A stretch of DNA of 64,000 nt, taken from the NCBI RefSeq assembly GCF_001267885.1, contig NZ_CP012382.1, positions 4,761,001 through 4,825,000 on the forward strand. The letters run 5' to 3'. A program made the position numbers and the translations under genes. This DNA comes from Streptomyces ambofaciens ATCC 23877. GTDB lineage: Bacteria > Actinomycetota > Actinomycetes > Streptomycetales > Streptomycetaceae. Shown here piece after piece: positions 36,161-44,954 of this stretch. Below the pieces are notes generated by a model that saw nothing but the letters and a program-made list of their open reading frames with translations, had not been told where the DNA came from and did not search any database. Each line of letters begins with the position of its first letter. The stretch's first letter is position 1.

Positions 36161-37283
36161 CCCACGCGACGAGCCTCTCGTCCTCGGGATCGAGACCTCC
36201 TGCGACGAGACCGGCGTCGGCGTCGTCCGCGGCACCACCCTGCTGGCCGACGCCGTCGCCTCCAGCGTCGACGAGCACGCCCGCTTCGGCGGGGTCGTGC
36301 CGGAGGTGGCGAGCCGCGCCCACCTGGAGGCGATGGTCCCCACCATCGAGCGCGCCCTGAAGGAGGCGGGCGTCAGCGCCCGCGACCTCGACGGCATCGC
36401 CGTCACCGCGGGCCCCGGCCTCGCCGGCGCCCTGCTGGTCGGCGTCTCGGCGGCCAAGGCGTACGCCTACGCCCTCGGCAAGCCCCTCTACGGCGTCAAC
36501 CACCTCGCCTCGCACATCTGCGTCGACCAGCTGGAGCACGGCCCGCTGCCCGAGCCGACGATGGCGCTGCTCGTCTCCGGCGGGCACTCCTCCCTGCTGC
36601 TGTCGACGGACATCACCTCCGACGTCCGCCCGATGGGCGCCACCATCGACGACGCGGCCGGCGAGGCCTTCGACAAGATCGCCCGGGTGCTGAACCTGGG
36701 CTTCCCCGGCGGTCCGGTCATCGACCGGTACGCGCGCGAGGGCGACCCGAACGCGATCGCCTTCCCGCGCGGGCTCACCGGTCCGCGCGACCCGGCCTAC
36801 GACTTCTCCTTCTCCGGGCTGAAGACGGCCGTGGCCCGCTGGATCGAGGCGAAGCGGGCGGCGGGGGAGGAGGTGCCGGTGCGGGACGTGTCGGCGTCCT
36901 TCCAGGAGGCGGTCGTGGACGTGCTGACCCGCAAGGCGGTGCGGGCCTGCAAGGACCAGGGCGTCGACCACCTGATGATCGGCGGCGGCGTGGCCGCCAA
37001 CTCCCGGCTGCGGGCCCTGGCCCAGGAGCGCTGCGAGGCGGCCGGAATCCGGCTGCGCGTGCCGCGGCCCAAGCTGTGCACGGACAACGGTGCGATGGTG
37101 GCCGCCCTCGGTGCGGAGATGGTCGCCCGGGGCCGGGCCGCGTCCGACTGGGACCTCTCGGCGGACTCTTCGCTGCCGGTGACGGACCCGCACGTGCCGG
37201 GCGCCGGTCACGCGCACGGGCACGGCGGTGCGCACGGGCACGACCACGTGCACGAGGTCAGCAAGGAGAACCTCTACTCGTGA
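36153..37283 (+). CDS. tsaD: t6A synthase catalytic subunit TsaD with His-rich tail
   Basis: Transfers threonylcarbamoyl to A37 of ANN-decoding tRNAs. It has 376 residues; the family norm is near 340. [14 protein letters not shown] begins the ASKHA fold. The metal ligands are in [11 protein letters not shown] (His-x3-His) near 115, plus SGGHSSLLL and a late DNGAM. Residues from about 343 form an extra tail with a cluster of eleven histidines ([19 protein letters not shown] and VHE), which could bind Ni, Zn or Cu. It overlaps rimI by 8 nt and the next gene by 4 nt. Confidence 0.96.
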   Translation: MADPRDEPLVLGIETSCDETGVGVVRGTTLLADAVASSVDEHARFGGVVPEVASRAHLEAMVPTIERALKEAGVSARDLDGIAVTAGPGLAGALLVGVSAAKAYAYALGKPLYGVNHLASHICVDQLEHGPLPEPTMALLVSGGHSSLLLSTDITSDVRPMGATIDDAAGEAFDKIARVLNLGFPGGPVIDRYAREGDPNAIAFPRGLTGPRDPAYDFSFSGLKTAVARWIEAKRAAGEEVPVRDVSASFQEAVVDVLTRKAVRACKDQGVDHLMIGGGVAANSRLRALAQERCEAAGIRLRVPRPKLCTDNGAMVAALGAEMVARGRAASDWDLSADSSLPVTDPHVPGAGHAHGHGGAHGHDHVHEVSKENLYS

Positions 37284-37537
37284 CCGTCGCGCTGATGTGG
37301 GAGGCGCGGGCCGTGCCCGGCCGGGGCGGGGACCTGCTGGCCTGGGTCCGCGCACAGCCGCTCGGCGGCGCCCCCCTGCGCCGGGAGGTCCTGCGCGCCC
37401 CGCAGGACCGGGTCCTCGTCATCACCTGGTGGGACGCCGCCTACGACGCCGAGCTGCCGGAGGTTCCCGAGCCGGACGGGGACCTGGTCACGCGGGCCGT
37501 GCACCGGTGGCGGTTCGAGTCGGTGGCCGAGGACTGA
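37280..37537 (+). CDS. small protein of 85 residues co-translated with tsaD
   Basis: [20 protein letters not shown] to the end [10 protein letters not shown]. The GTG overlaps the tsaD stop (GTGA), which implies coupling. The pattern of a short beta strand, an amphipathic helix ([12 protein letters not shown]) and [11 protein letters not shown] resembles a ferredoxin-like alpha+beta fold as in small ABM-type domains, but this is weak. I recall no function. It is the last gene of the tsaB-rimI-tsaD unit. Confidence 0.7.
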   Translation: MTVALMWEARAVPGRGGDLLAWVRAQPLGGAPLRREVLRAPQDRVLVITWWDAAYDAELPEVPEPDGDLVTRAVHRWRFESVAED

Positions 37538-37633
37538 CCCGCGAGGTCGCGAGCCCCGCGTCCCCTCGCGGACGTGAACGCCTCGGGATCGGGAGCCCCT
37601 TCCGTTCATGAGCGGCGTGCGGCTGTCCCGGAT

Positions 37634-37644
37634 CGAATGTTTCG
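37634..37644. promoter_or_regulatory. CGAA-TGT-TTCG palindrome upstream of the LacI gene
   Basis: An 11-bp palindrome 81 nt before the LacI-family start. An equivalent CGAA-N3-TTCG copy lies just after the gene (38799-38809). LacI-family operators in Streptomyces often have CGAA/TTCG half-sites. Confidence 0.4.
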
Positions 37645-37724
37645 CTTCCTAGGGCGAATGATCGGAGGGCTCATGGACAACCGAAGACTGCGTCAGAGAG
37701 CCCCACAGGGTTACGATCGCCGCC

Positions 37725-38774
37725 ATGACATCCCCGCAGCCCGCTGAAACCCGGACGCAACGGCGATCCGCGCAGACCGCGACCCTCGCCGAGATCGCGC
37801 GCGAAGCCGGTGTGTCGGCGCCGACTGTTTCGAAGGTCCTCAACGGCCGCGCCGACGTCGCCCCCGCGACCCGGGCCCGCGTGGAGGAGCTGCTGCGCGA
37901 CCACGGCTACCGGCGCAGGCGCGCCGAGGCGACCCGCTCGCCCCTGATCGACCTGGTCTTCCACGAGCTGGAGAGCGCCTGGGCGATGGAGGTCATCCGC
38001 GGTGTGGAGAACGTGGCGCGGGACACGGGGCTCAGTGTCGTGCTCTCCGAGAGCGCGGGGCGCCTCACCCCCGGCCGGACCTGGGCCGACCAGGTGGCCG
38101 CCCGCCGTCCGCACGGTGTGATCCTCGTCCTGTCCGACCTCGACGAGTCCCAGCGGGCGCTGCTCACCAGCCGCTCCATCCCGTTCGTGGTGATGGACCC
38201 GGCCGGCGACCCGGGCGCCGACGTGCCGTCCATCGGCGCCACCAACTGGCAGGGCGGGCTCGCCGCCACCCGGCACCTGGTCGAGCAGGGGCACACCCGT
38301 ATCGGCGCGATCAGCGGACCCACCCGGATGATGTGCAGCCGCGCCCGCGTGGACGGCTACCGGGCCGCGCTGGAGACGGCCGGGCTGCCGGTCGACCCGG
38401 ACCTGATCGTGACCGGCGACTTCCACCACGAGGCCGGCTACCGGCAGGGCCTGGCCCTGCTGCGCCGCCCCGACCGGCCGACCGCCGTCTTCGCCGGCAA
38501 CGACCTCCAGGCGCTCGGCCTGTACGAGGCCGCGCGCGAGCTGGGCCTGCGCATCCCGCAGGACCTGAGCGTGGTCGGGTTCGACGACCTGCCGGTGGCC
38601 CGCTGGGTGGGGCCGCCGCTGACGACCGTACGGCAGCCGCTGATGGAGATGGCCGAGGCGGCGGCCCGGCTGGTCCTGGACCTCGGGCGCGACGACGGCT
38701 CCGCGGCGGCGACCCGGGTGGAGCTGGCCACCAGCCTGGAGGTGCGCAGCAGCACGGCACCGCCCGCCGTCTGA
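37725..38774 (+). CDS. LacI-family transcriptional regulator
   Basis: 349 residues. The LacI HTH lies at 19-70 (TLAEIAREAGVSAPTVSKVL then NGRADVAPATRARVEELL), with the hinge helix around DHGYRRRRAEATR. The periplasmic-binding-like sensor domain runs from 76 to the end, with GATNWQGGLAATRHLVEQGH typical of the xylose/xyloside-responsive BxlR/XylR group. A sugar ligand is therefore likely, but no transporter or glycosidase is adjacent. TACGAT (37712-37717) ends 7 nt before the ATG and there is no Shine-Dalgarno, so it is probably leaderless. Confidence 0.9.
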   Translation: MTSPQPAETRTQRRSAQTATLAEIAREAGVSAPTVSKVLNGRADVAPATRARVEELLRDHGYRRRRAEATRSPLIDLVFHELESAWAMEVIRGVENVARDTGLSVVLSESAGRLTPGRTWADQVAARRPHGVILVLSDLDESQRALLTSRSIPFVVMDPAGDPGADVPSIGATNWQGGLAATRHLVEQGHTRIGAISGPTRMMCSRARVDGYRAALETAGLPVDPDLIVTGDFHHEAGYRQGLALLRRPDRPTAVFAGNDLQALGLYEAARELGLRIPQDLSVVGFDDLPVARWVGPPLTTVRQPLMEMAEAAARLVLDLGRDDGSAAATRVELATSLEVRSSTAPPAV

Positions 38775-38798
38775 CCGAGACCGGATCGGCCCACCGGA

Positions 38799-38809
38799 CG
38801 AAACGTTCG
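38799..38809. promoter_or_regulatory. CGAA-ACG-TTCG palindrome after the LacI gene
   Basis: A second 11-bp site of the same form as 37634-37644, located between the LacI gene and the LCP gene. It could let the regulator act on the LCP gene. Confidence 0.4.
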
Positions 38810-38884
38810 ACACGCCGCGGCATCCTTCGGCGCTCCCGGGTGCCTCACGGCGGCCCTCGGCGTCTTTCGGTGGCTCTCGGCATC

Positions 38885-38898
38885 CTCAGAAGTCTGAG
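38885..38898. promoter_or_regulatory. CTCAGA-AG-TCTGAG palindrome upstream of the LCP gene
   Basis: A perfect 6-bp inverted repeat with 2-nt centre, 65 nt before the LCP start. It is in a relatively AT-rich stretch that probably holds the LCP promoter. The factor is unknown. Confidence 0.35.
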
Positions 38899-38962
38899 AA
38901 TTTCCGCAGAATGTCGGCCCGTGTGTCCCCGCTCCCAACAATTCGGACTTATGTTCCTGGCG

Positions 38963-40072
38963 ATGGGGCATTCGCGTGGGGACGCGAACGGGACCGGCAC
39001 GGGCGGGGGCGGACGCATGGCTGCGCGGGACGCGCGGAGTGCGCGGGGCGGGCGGAGCGGGCTCCGTGGGCGTTCGAGAGGGCTGAAGGCGGCCGGGCTC
39101 GCCCTGGCCGGCGCGCTGCTGCTCGGGGTGGCCGCGGCGGGCTGGGCCTACTGGCACCTGAACGGCAACATCCGCAGCGTCGACATCAACGGGGCGCTGG
39201 GCGACGACCGCCCCGCGCGGCCCGTCGCCGCCCCCTCCGCCTCGCCCTCCGGGTCCCCGGTGCCCACCGGCGCCCTGAACATCCTGGTCCTCGGCTCGGA
39301 CTCGCGCGGCGGTGAGGAGAACCAGGAGCTGGGCGGCGGCGACAGCGAGGGGGCCCGTTCGGACACGGCGATGGTCGTCCACCTCGACGCGGGCCGGACC
39401 GCCGCCACCGTCGTCAGCATCCCCCGGGACACGCTCGTCACCCGCCCGTCCTGCCCGCTGCCGTCCGGCGAGCAGACCCGGGAGGCGAGCGGTGCGATGT
39501 TCAACTCCGCCTACGCCCTGGGCGGGCCCGTCTGCGCCGTCAAGACCGTCGAGACGCTCACCGGGGTCCGCATGGACCACTACGTCGAGATCGACTTCTC
39601 CGGCTTCGCCGAGCTGGTCGACGCGCTCGGCGGGGTCACCGTCACCACCGACGTGGACATCGACGACGACAAGAGCCACCTCCGCCTGGAGGCCGGCACC
39701 CACCACCTCGACGGCACCGAGGCCCTCGGGCTGGCCCGCACCCGGTACGGACTGGAGGGCGGCAGCGACCTCGCCCGCATAGAGCTCCAGCAGAAGCTGG
39801 TCAAGGCGTTGCTGGAGCGGATCTCCGGCACCGACCTGCTCGGCGACCCCGCCCGGCTCTACCAGGTCGCCGACGCGGTCACCGGCAGCCTCACCACCGA
39901 CACCGGCCTGGACTCGCTGGGTGAGCTGACGAGCCTCGGACGGAGCCTCGGGGGCCTGTCGGCGGACGACGTGCGCACCGTGACGATGCCGGTGGAGCCG
40001 GCCCCCTGGGACGCCAACCGGGTGGTGGCCCGGGAACCGGACGCCGGCGACCTGTGGGAATCGCTGCGCTGA
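38963..40072 (+). CDS. LytR-CpsA-Psr family glycopolymer ligase
   Basis: Probably attaches wall teichoic acid-like or other anionic glycopolymers to peptidoglycan outside the membrane. It has 369 residues from MGHSRGDANGTG. There is a cytoplasmic basic tail, one transmembrane helix near residues 50-70, then the LCP domain: NILVLGSDSR, RSDTAMVVHLD and VVSIPRDTLV with the conserved Asp/Arg residues for the phospholipid, and LGLARTRYGLEGGSDLARIELQQ. The start is uncertain: ATG 38951, 38963 or 39017 (the last has a G-rich ribosome site). Confidence 0.88.
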   Translation: MGHSRGDANGTGTGGGGRMAARDARSARGGRSGLRGRSRGLKAAGLALAGALLLGVAAAGWAYWHLNGNIRSVDINGALGDDRPARPVAAPSASPSGSPVPTGALNILVLGSDSRGGEENQELGGGDSEGARSDTAMVVHLDAGRTAATVVSIPRDTLVTRPSCPLPSGEQTREASGAMFNSAYALGGPVCAVKTVETLTGVRMDHYVEIDFSGFAELVDALGGVTVTTDVDIDDDKSHLRLEAGTHHLDGTEALGLARTRYGLEGGSDLARIELQQKLVKALLERISGTDLLGDPARLYQVADAVTGSLTTDTGLDSLGELTSLGRSLGGLSADDVRTVTMPVEPAPWDANRVVAREPDAGDLWESLR

Positions 40073-40179
40073 GAATTCTCCCGGGAGATTCCCCGGTGAC
40101 TGTCGATCCAGGGGTGTCCCGTTCGACGCAGGGGGTGAGAGGCCGGGAGGAACCCGGCCACCGAACCCGAGGAGTCACC

Positions 40180-40536
40180 ATGCCCCGCTACCTGTCCCTG
40201 ATCCGGATCGAGGAGAGCGACGCCCTGTCCGGCGGCCCCAGCCCCGAGCTGGTGCAGCGCATGGAGCAGCTGATGGAGGAGATGACGAAGGCCGGCGTCC
40301 TGCTCGACACCGCCGGGCTGACCCCGACCGCCGAGGGCACCCGCGTCCACTACGAGGGCGGCCGGCTGTCCGTCACCGACGGCCCCTTCACCGAGACCAA
40401 GGAGGTCGTCGGCGGCTACTCGCTCCTCCAGGCCAAGGACAAGGCCGAGGCGATCGAGTGGACCAAGCGCTTCCTCAAGGTGCACGAGGAGCACTGGACG
40501 GTGACCTGCGAGGTGCGGGAACTGATGGAGGGCTGA
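40180..40536 (+). CDS. YCII/DGPF-family protein
   Basis: 118 residues, MPRYLSLIRIEESDALSGG. It carries the DGPF signature VTDGPFTETKEVVGGYSLLQ near residues 66-86. GAGGAG at 5-7 nt spacing. It is immediately upstream of an ECF sigma factor with a C-terminal extension, the standard arrangement of the ECF42 group, where DGPF proteins replace an anti-sigma factor. The biochemical role of DGPF proteins is not established; dimeric ferredoxin-like fold is expected. Confidence 0.9.
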   Translation: MPRYLSLIRIEESDALSGGPSPELVQRMEQLMEEMTKAGVLLDTAGLTPTAEGTRVHYEGGRLSVTDGPFTETKEVVGGYSLLQAKDKAEAIEWTKRFLKVHEEHWTVTCEVRELMEG

Positions 40537-40580
40537 TCGGAGTTCGCCCCCGCCCGCCCGAGGGTGTTGCATGGTGGGCT

Positions 40581-41831
40581 GTGGAACCACAGCCCACCGA
40601 GGCCCTCGAAACCGTCTTCCGGCTGGAGTCGCCCCGCGTCATCGCCGGCGTGGCCCGCCTGGTGCGGGACGTCGGCATCGCCGAGGAACTCACCCAGGAC
40701 GCACTGGTCGCCGCCCTGGAACAGTGGCCCAGGGACGGTGTGCCCGACAACCCGGGCGCCTGGCTCATGGCCACCGCCCGGCGCCGCGCCGTCGACCTGA
40801 TCCGGCGCCGGGAGACCTACGCCCGCAAACTCGCGGAGGTCGGCCGCGAACTGCCCGCCGCGGCGCCGCCGCCCGCCGAACCCGCCGATCCGGAGGACAT
40901 CGACGACGACCTGCTGCGGCTGGTCTTCACCGCCTGCCACCCGGTGCTGTCCGCCGAGGCCCGCATCGCCCTCACGCTGCGTCTGCTCGGAGGCCTGACC
41001 ACGCCCGAGATCGCCCGCGCCTTCCTGGTCCCCGAGCCGACCGTCGCGCAGCGCATCGTGCGCGCCAAACGCACCCTGGCCACGAGGAACATCGCCTTCG
41101 AGGTGCCCTACGGCCCCGACCGCGCGGCCCGTCTCGGCTCGGTCCTGGAGGTCATCTACCTGATCTTCAACGAGGGCTACGCCGCCACCGCCGGCGACGA
41201 CTGGCTCCGCCCGGCCCTGTGCGAGGACGCCCTGCGGCTGGCCCGCGTGCTCTCGGCCCTGATGCCGAAGGAGCCCGAGGTGCACGGCCTGGCCGCCCTG
41301 CTGGAGCTGCAGGCGTCCCGCACGGCCGCCCGCACCGGCCCCGACGGGGCACCGGTGCTCCTCAGGGACCAGAACCGCCGCCGCTGGAACCGCATGCTGA
41401 TCGCCCGCGGCATCACCGCCCTCGACCGCGCCCGCACCACCGGCTCCGGCGCCCCTGGCCCGTACGTCCTCCAGGCCGCCATCGCCGCCTGCCACGCGAC
41501 CGCGGTCACGTACGAGGAGACCGACTGGCCGCGCATCGCCGCGCTCTACGGCCTGCTCGCGGCCCGCACCCCGTCCCCGGTGGTCGCCCTCAACCGCGCG
41601 GTCGCCGTGTCCATGGCCGAGGGACCGGCCCCCGCACTCGCCCTCGTCGACGCCCTCGCCGCCGAACCCGCCCTGCGCGACTACCACCTGCTCCCCAGCG
41701 TCCGCGGCGACCTGTTGCTGCGCCTCGGCCGCGGAGCGGAGGCGCGCACCGAGTTCGAGCGCGCCGCCTCGCTGGCCCGCAACGCGCGCGAACGCGAGCT
41801 GCTGGCCCGCCGGGCGCGGGAGTGCGGCTAG
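40581..41831 (+). CDS. ECF sigma factor of the ECF42 type with C-terminal extension
   Basis: 416 residues. Sigma2 region lies at about 10-75 (LTQDALVAALEQWPRDG) and sigma4 at about 110-170 (LTLRLLGGLTTPEIARAFLV with PEPTVAQRIVRAKR). A long helical C-terminal domain (about 180-416) has TPR-like repeats, ending REGLARRA-like residues. That extension and the upstream DGPF gene define the ECF42 group. No anti-sigma gene is present, so control is likely through the extension. GTG 40581 is chosen; CATGGT lies 5 nt before it. Confidence 0.9.
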   Translation: MEPQPTEALETVFRLESPRVIAGVARLVRDVGIAEELTQDALVAALEQWPRDGVPDNPGAWLMATARRRAVDLIRRRETYARKLAEVGRELPAAAPPPAEPADPEDIDDDLLRLVFTACHPVLSAEARIALTLRLLGGLTTPEIARAFLVPEPTVAQRIVRAKRTLATRNIAFEVPYGPDRAARLGSVLEVIYLIFNEGYAATAGDDWLRPALCEDALRLARVLSALMPKEPEVHGLAALLELQASRTAARTGPDGAPVLLRDQNRRRWNRMLIARGITALDRARTTGSGAPGPYVLQAAIAACHATAVTYEETDWPRIAALYGLLAARTPSPVVALNRAVAVSMAEGPAPALALVDALAAEPALRDYHLLPSVRGDLLLRLGRGAEARTEFERAASLARNARERELLARRARECG

Positions 41832-41848
41832 GGAGTGCGACCAGGGGG

Positions 41849-43030
41849 TCAGGATCTGCCCGCCGGGTGCCCGATCAGCATCGTCGGCGCCCCGGCGACC
41901 CGGGTCATGAACACCGTCGCCGCGTTCGGCCCCTGCGGCTTGACCTTGCGCCGCAGCTCCTCCGGCTCGACCGCCGAGCCGCGCTTCTTCACGGTCAGCG
42001 TGCCGACCCGGCGCTCCCGCAGCAGCGCCTTCAGCTTCTTGACGTTGAAGGGCATCAGGTCGGTGATCTCATAGGCGGTGGCGTACGGCGTCGGCCGCAG
42101 TTCGTCCGCGGTGACGTAGGCGATGGTCGGGTCGATCAGCCCGCCGTCCAGCTCCTGGGCGACCTCGGCGACCAAGTGGGCGCGGATGACGGCGCCGTCC
42201 GGTTCGTACAGGTACCGGCCGGGCGTGCGGACCTCCGGGTCGGGCAGGCCGGTGCCGAGCAGGGTGCGGGGCCCCGGCAGCAGCGTGGCGCGCACGGTCC
42301 TCGGCGCGGTGCCGAACCACAGCACCGCCTCCTTCACGTCCCCGCCGTCGGAGATCCACTCGGCCTCGGCGTCCGGCGGCACCACCTCGTGCGGAATCCC
42401 GGGCGCCACCTTCAGCGCGGCGGCGCGGGCGGCCGTACGGGCGGCCTGGACCGCCCAGGACAGGGGCGGCGAGTAGGCCTCGGGGTCGAAGACGCGGCCC
42501 CGCCCGCCCCGCCGGGCGGGATCGACGAACACGGCGTCGTACCCGGCGGTGTCCACCTCGGTGACATCCGCCTCGCGCACCTCGATCAGCTCACCCAGGC
42601 CCAGCGCCTCGGCGTTGGCGCGGGCCGCCGCGGCCGTCGCCGGGTCCCGGTCCACGGCCAGCACCCGGATGCCCTCGCGGGCCAGCGCGATCGCGTCGCC
42701 GCCGATCCCGCAGCACAGGTCGGCGACGGAGGTCACGCCGAGGGCCGCCATCCGCCCGGCCCGGTACGCGGCCACGCTCGCCCGGGTCGACTGCTCCACC
42801 CCGTGGGGCGTGAAGTACATCCGCCCGGCGTCCTCGTCCCCGAACTTCGCCACCGCCCGCTGCCGCAGCCGCGCCTGCCCGAGCGCCGCGGACACCAGCT
42901 CGGCCGGGTGCGTGCGCCGCAGCCGGGTGGCGACGGCAAGCTCCCGCGCCGGGTCGGTGCCGCGCACCTCGTCGAGGAGGGCGCGGCCCTCGGGGGTGAG
43001 CAGGGCGAGGAGGGCGTCGAGGTCGTTCAC
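41849..43030 (-). CDS. SAM-dependent methyltransferase, THUMP-like
   Basis: 393 residues from GTG 43030 (MNDLDALLALLTPEGRALL). The Rossmann SAM site is VADLCCGIGGDAIALA near residues 97-112, then VLAVDRDPATAAAARANAEA and AVFVDPARRGGRGRVFDPEAY, the latter like the Asp-Pro-Pro motif position of nucleic-acid methylases. The C-terminal part (KKLKALLRERRVGTLTVKKRG) resembles the THUMP-like tail common in actinobacterial members. The RNA or other substrate is not known. It is convergent with the sigma factor gene, 17 nt apart. Confidence 0.85.
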   Translation of the reverse strand: MNDLDALLALLTPEGRALLDEVRGTDPARELAVATRLRRTHPAELVSAALGQARLRQRAVAKFGDEDAGRMYFTPHGVEQSTRASVAAYRAGRMAALGVTSVADLCCGIGGDAIALAREGIRVLAVDRDPATAAAARANAEALGLGELIEVREADVTEVDTAGYDAVFVDPARRGGRGRVFDPEAYSPPLSWAVQAARTAARAAALKVAPGIPHEVVPPDAEAEWISDGGDVKEAVLWFGTAPRTVRATLLPGPRTLLGTGLPDPEVRTPGRYLYEPDGAVIRAHLVAEVAQELDGGLIDPTIAYVTADELRPTPYATAYEITDLMPFNVKKLKALLRERRVGTLTVKKRGSAVEPEELRRKVKPQGPNAATVFMTRVAGAPTMLIGHPAGRS

Positions 43031-43120
43031 CGGGACATTGTGGGCCAGTCGGTGGACGGTGCGCTCCCGGCGCGGTGTCGGGCGGGGTTCCGCGGTCGCG
43101 GACTGCGAGGATCCGGCACC

Positions 43121-44062
43121 ATGCGAGCAGTCGTACAAAATGACAAAAGCCGGACGTCCCGCGCCTTCCGGACGTCTTCCCCCGGACTCCGGTTGCGCGG
43201 CGGTGTCGCCGCGCTCGCCGTCGCCGCCCTCGCCTGCGGCTGTGCGCAGGACGCCTCCGAGGTCCACGGCGCCTCCGGCCAGCAGCCCCTCCAGGCGCCC
43301 CCCGCCCGCGCGCTCGACGCCTACGCGTCCAAGCTGCGCGCGGCCCAGGCCGCCCGGGTCGCCGCGGCCAAGCGCTGGAACCTGAAGAAGGTCCCGCTGA
43401 CGGCCCCGCCGCCCCCGGCGAAGAAGCCGCAGATCAAGGCGCGCAAGGGGTTCGAGGTCACCGGCCAGGAGCACCTCCCGCCGGTCTTCACCACGATCCC
43501 CACCAAGGAGAAGATCGTCTTCCTCACCATCGACGACGGCGCCGAGAAGGACCGGGCGTTCCTGCGGATGATGAGCGAACTGCGGATCCCGTACACCGCC
43601 TTCCTCAGCGACTACCTGGTGAAGGAGGACTACGGCTACTTCAAGGAGATGCAGGACCGGGGCGTCACCCTCAACAACCACACCCTCCACCACCCCTACC
43701 TTCCCGGCCTGTCCTACGCCGAGCAGAAGCGCGAGATCTGCGGCATGCAGGACGTGATCGAGAAGCGCTACGGCAGCCGCCCGACCCTCTTCCGCCCGCC
43801 CTTCGGCAACTACAACCGCGACACCCTGCGGGCGGCCAAGGCGTGCGGCATCGAGTACGTCCCGATCTGGAACGAGGAGGTCTTCGCCGACCGCTGGGAC
43901 TACCGCGAGTGGGACCGGGAGATCCACCCCGGCGACATCGTCCTCACCCACTTCCGGGGCGAGGACGACTGGGACGGCACCATGCGCGACATGGTCCGCG
44001 CGTTCCTCGACAAGGTCACCGCCGAGGGATACGCGGTGGCCCGGCTGGAGGACTACCTGTGA
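43121..44062 (+). CDS. polysaccharide deacetylase lipoprotein (catalytic residues intact)
   Basis: 313 residues. Hydrophobic signal (about 30-40) with LACGC, a plausible lipobox; Cys near 42. The NodB domain runs from 115 to the end. Motif 1 is IVFLTIDDGAEKD (catalytic Asp plus metal Asp), motif 2 is NNHTLHHPYL (two metal His), motif 3 is LFRPPFGNYN, and HPGDIVLTHFRG is the late His motif. It probably removes acetyl groups from a wall glycan outside the cell. ATG 43121 follows GAGGAT at 8 nt. The stop overlaps the next gene by 4 nt; both end in ARLEDYL/GRLEDYL. Confidence 0.9.
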   Translation: MRAVVQNDKSRTSRAFRTSSPGLRLRGGVAALAVAALACGCAQDASEVHGASGQQPLQAPPARALDAYASKLRAAQAARVAAAKRWNLKKVPLTAPPPPAKKPQIKARKGFEVTGQEHLPPVFTTIPTKEKIVFLTIDDGAEKDRAFLRMMSELRIPYTAFLSDYLVKEDYGYFKEMQDRGVTLNNHTLHHPYLPGLSYAEQKREICGMQDVIEKRYGSRPTLFRPPFGNYNRDTLRAAKACGIEYVPIWNEEVFADRWDYREWDREIHPGDIVLTHFRGEDDWDGTMRDMVRAFLDKVTAEGYAVARLEDYL

Positions 44063-44778
44063 GGCGCGGGCGGTTCCGGACGGCCGGGGCCGCCCTGGCC
44101 GCCGCACTCCTCACCGGCTGCGCCCAGTTCGCCGGCCCCGCACAGCACCCGGCGGCCGGCGAGCCCGCCCAGGGCGGCGACCGGGGGCAGAACCTGCCGC
44201 CCGTCGTGGACCACGTCCGCACCACCGACCGGGTCGTCTTCCTCACCTTCGAGGACAGCGCCGAGCGTGACCCGCGCCTCGCCGCCCTGATCCGCGAACG
44301 GCGCCTGCCGGTCACCCTGTTCCTCACCGACACGGTCGCCGGACCCGCCTACGGCCACTTCGCCCGGCTGCGCTCGGTCGGCGCGAGCCTGCAGAACCAC
44401 ACCCTGGACCACCGCTCCCTGCGCGGGCTGCCGCACGCGGGCCAGCGCGCCGAGATCTGCGGCCAGCAGACCAAGCTCACGGCCCGCTTCGGCGTCCGCC
44501 CCCACCTCTTCCGCCCGCCCTACGGCACGTACGACACCACGACCCTGCGCGCCGCCGCCGGCTGCGGCATCACGGCGGTCGTCCTGTGGCGCGCGTCCCT
44601 GGAGGCCGACGGCGCCCTCACCTACACCCGCGGCGAGCACCGGCTCCACCCCGGCGACATCGTGACCGTCGCGCCGGACGACCCGTCGGGCCGGGACCTG
44701 AGCGACCGTACGGCGCGTCTGCTGGAGGCGATCGAGGAGCAGGGGCTGAGGGTGGGGCGCCTGGAGGACTACCTCTGA
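44059..44778 (+). CDS. second polysaccharide deacetylase-like lipoprotein, divergent active site
   Basis: 239 residues. Signal with lipobox LLTGC (Cys near 21). The NodB-like domain is clearly paralogous to the preceding gene: QNHTLDHRSL and LFRPPYGTYD keep motifs 2 and 3, and the ends match (GRLEDYL). Motif 1 is changed to FLTFEDSAERD, so the catalytic Asp is Glu and the following Gly is Ser; the late HFRG motif reads TVAPDD. Catalysis is therefore doubtful and a binding or regulatory role possible. GTG overlaps the upstream stop, so the pair is co-translated. Confidence 0.85.
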   Translation: MRRGRFRTAGAALAAALLTGCAQFAGPAQHPAAGEPAQGGDRGQNLPPVVDHVRTTDRVVFLTFEDSAERDPRLAALIRERRLPVTLFLTDTVAGPAYGHFARLRSVGASLQNHTLDHRSLRGLPHAGQRAEICGQQTKLTARFGVRPHLFRPPYGTYDTTTLRAAAGCGITAVVLWRASLEADGALTYTRGEHRLHPGDIVTVAPDDPSGRDLSDRTARLLEAIEEQGLRVGRLEDYL

Positions 44779-44954
44779 CCCCGGCCGGCGTTTCCCTCCC
44801 GGCCGGCCGTTCCAGCCCGTCCGGCGTTTCGAGGACGAGGCCGTTCAGGCCGAAAGGGGGGCCGGGGGGCGCGGCCCCAGCGACCCAGGCGCCGACGCGG
44901 GGTGCCTCCATGGACCGGCGTTCGTACGAAAACCCGCCCGACGCGCCGCAGGCA
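44779..44954 (+). other. intergenic space before the groES promoter
   Basis: It holds a GC-rich inverted repeat right after the deacetylase gene (CCGGCCGG at 44781-44788 and 44800-44807, possible terminator) and one dispersed repeat (44814-44880). No gene is supported. Confidence 0.5.
44814..44880 (+). repeat. dispersed intergenic repeat (AGCCCGTCCGGCGTTTCGAG type)
   Basis: AGCCCGTCCGGCGTTTCGAG continues with GACGAGGCCGTTCAGGCCGA and a G-rich then GCGGCCCCAG end. From memory, near-identical strings with the core CCGGCGTTTGAGGACGAG occur many times in Streptomyces genomes. Only one copy is present here. Confidence 0.65.

Noticed and set aside
40571..44062. One plus-strand frame open for 1163 codons from the sigma factor into the first deacetylase
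   Set aside because: The upstream part is the wrong frame of the sigma factor and antisense to the methyltransferase gene. The deacetylase protein with its own signal peptide starts at 43121.
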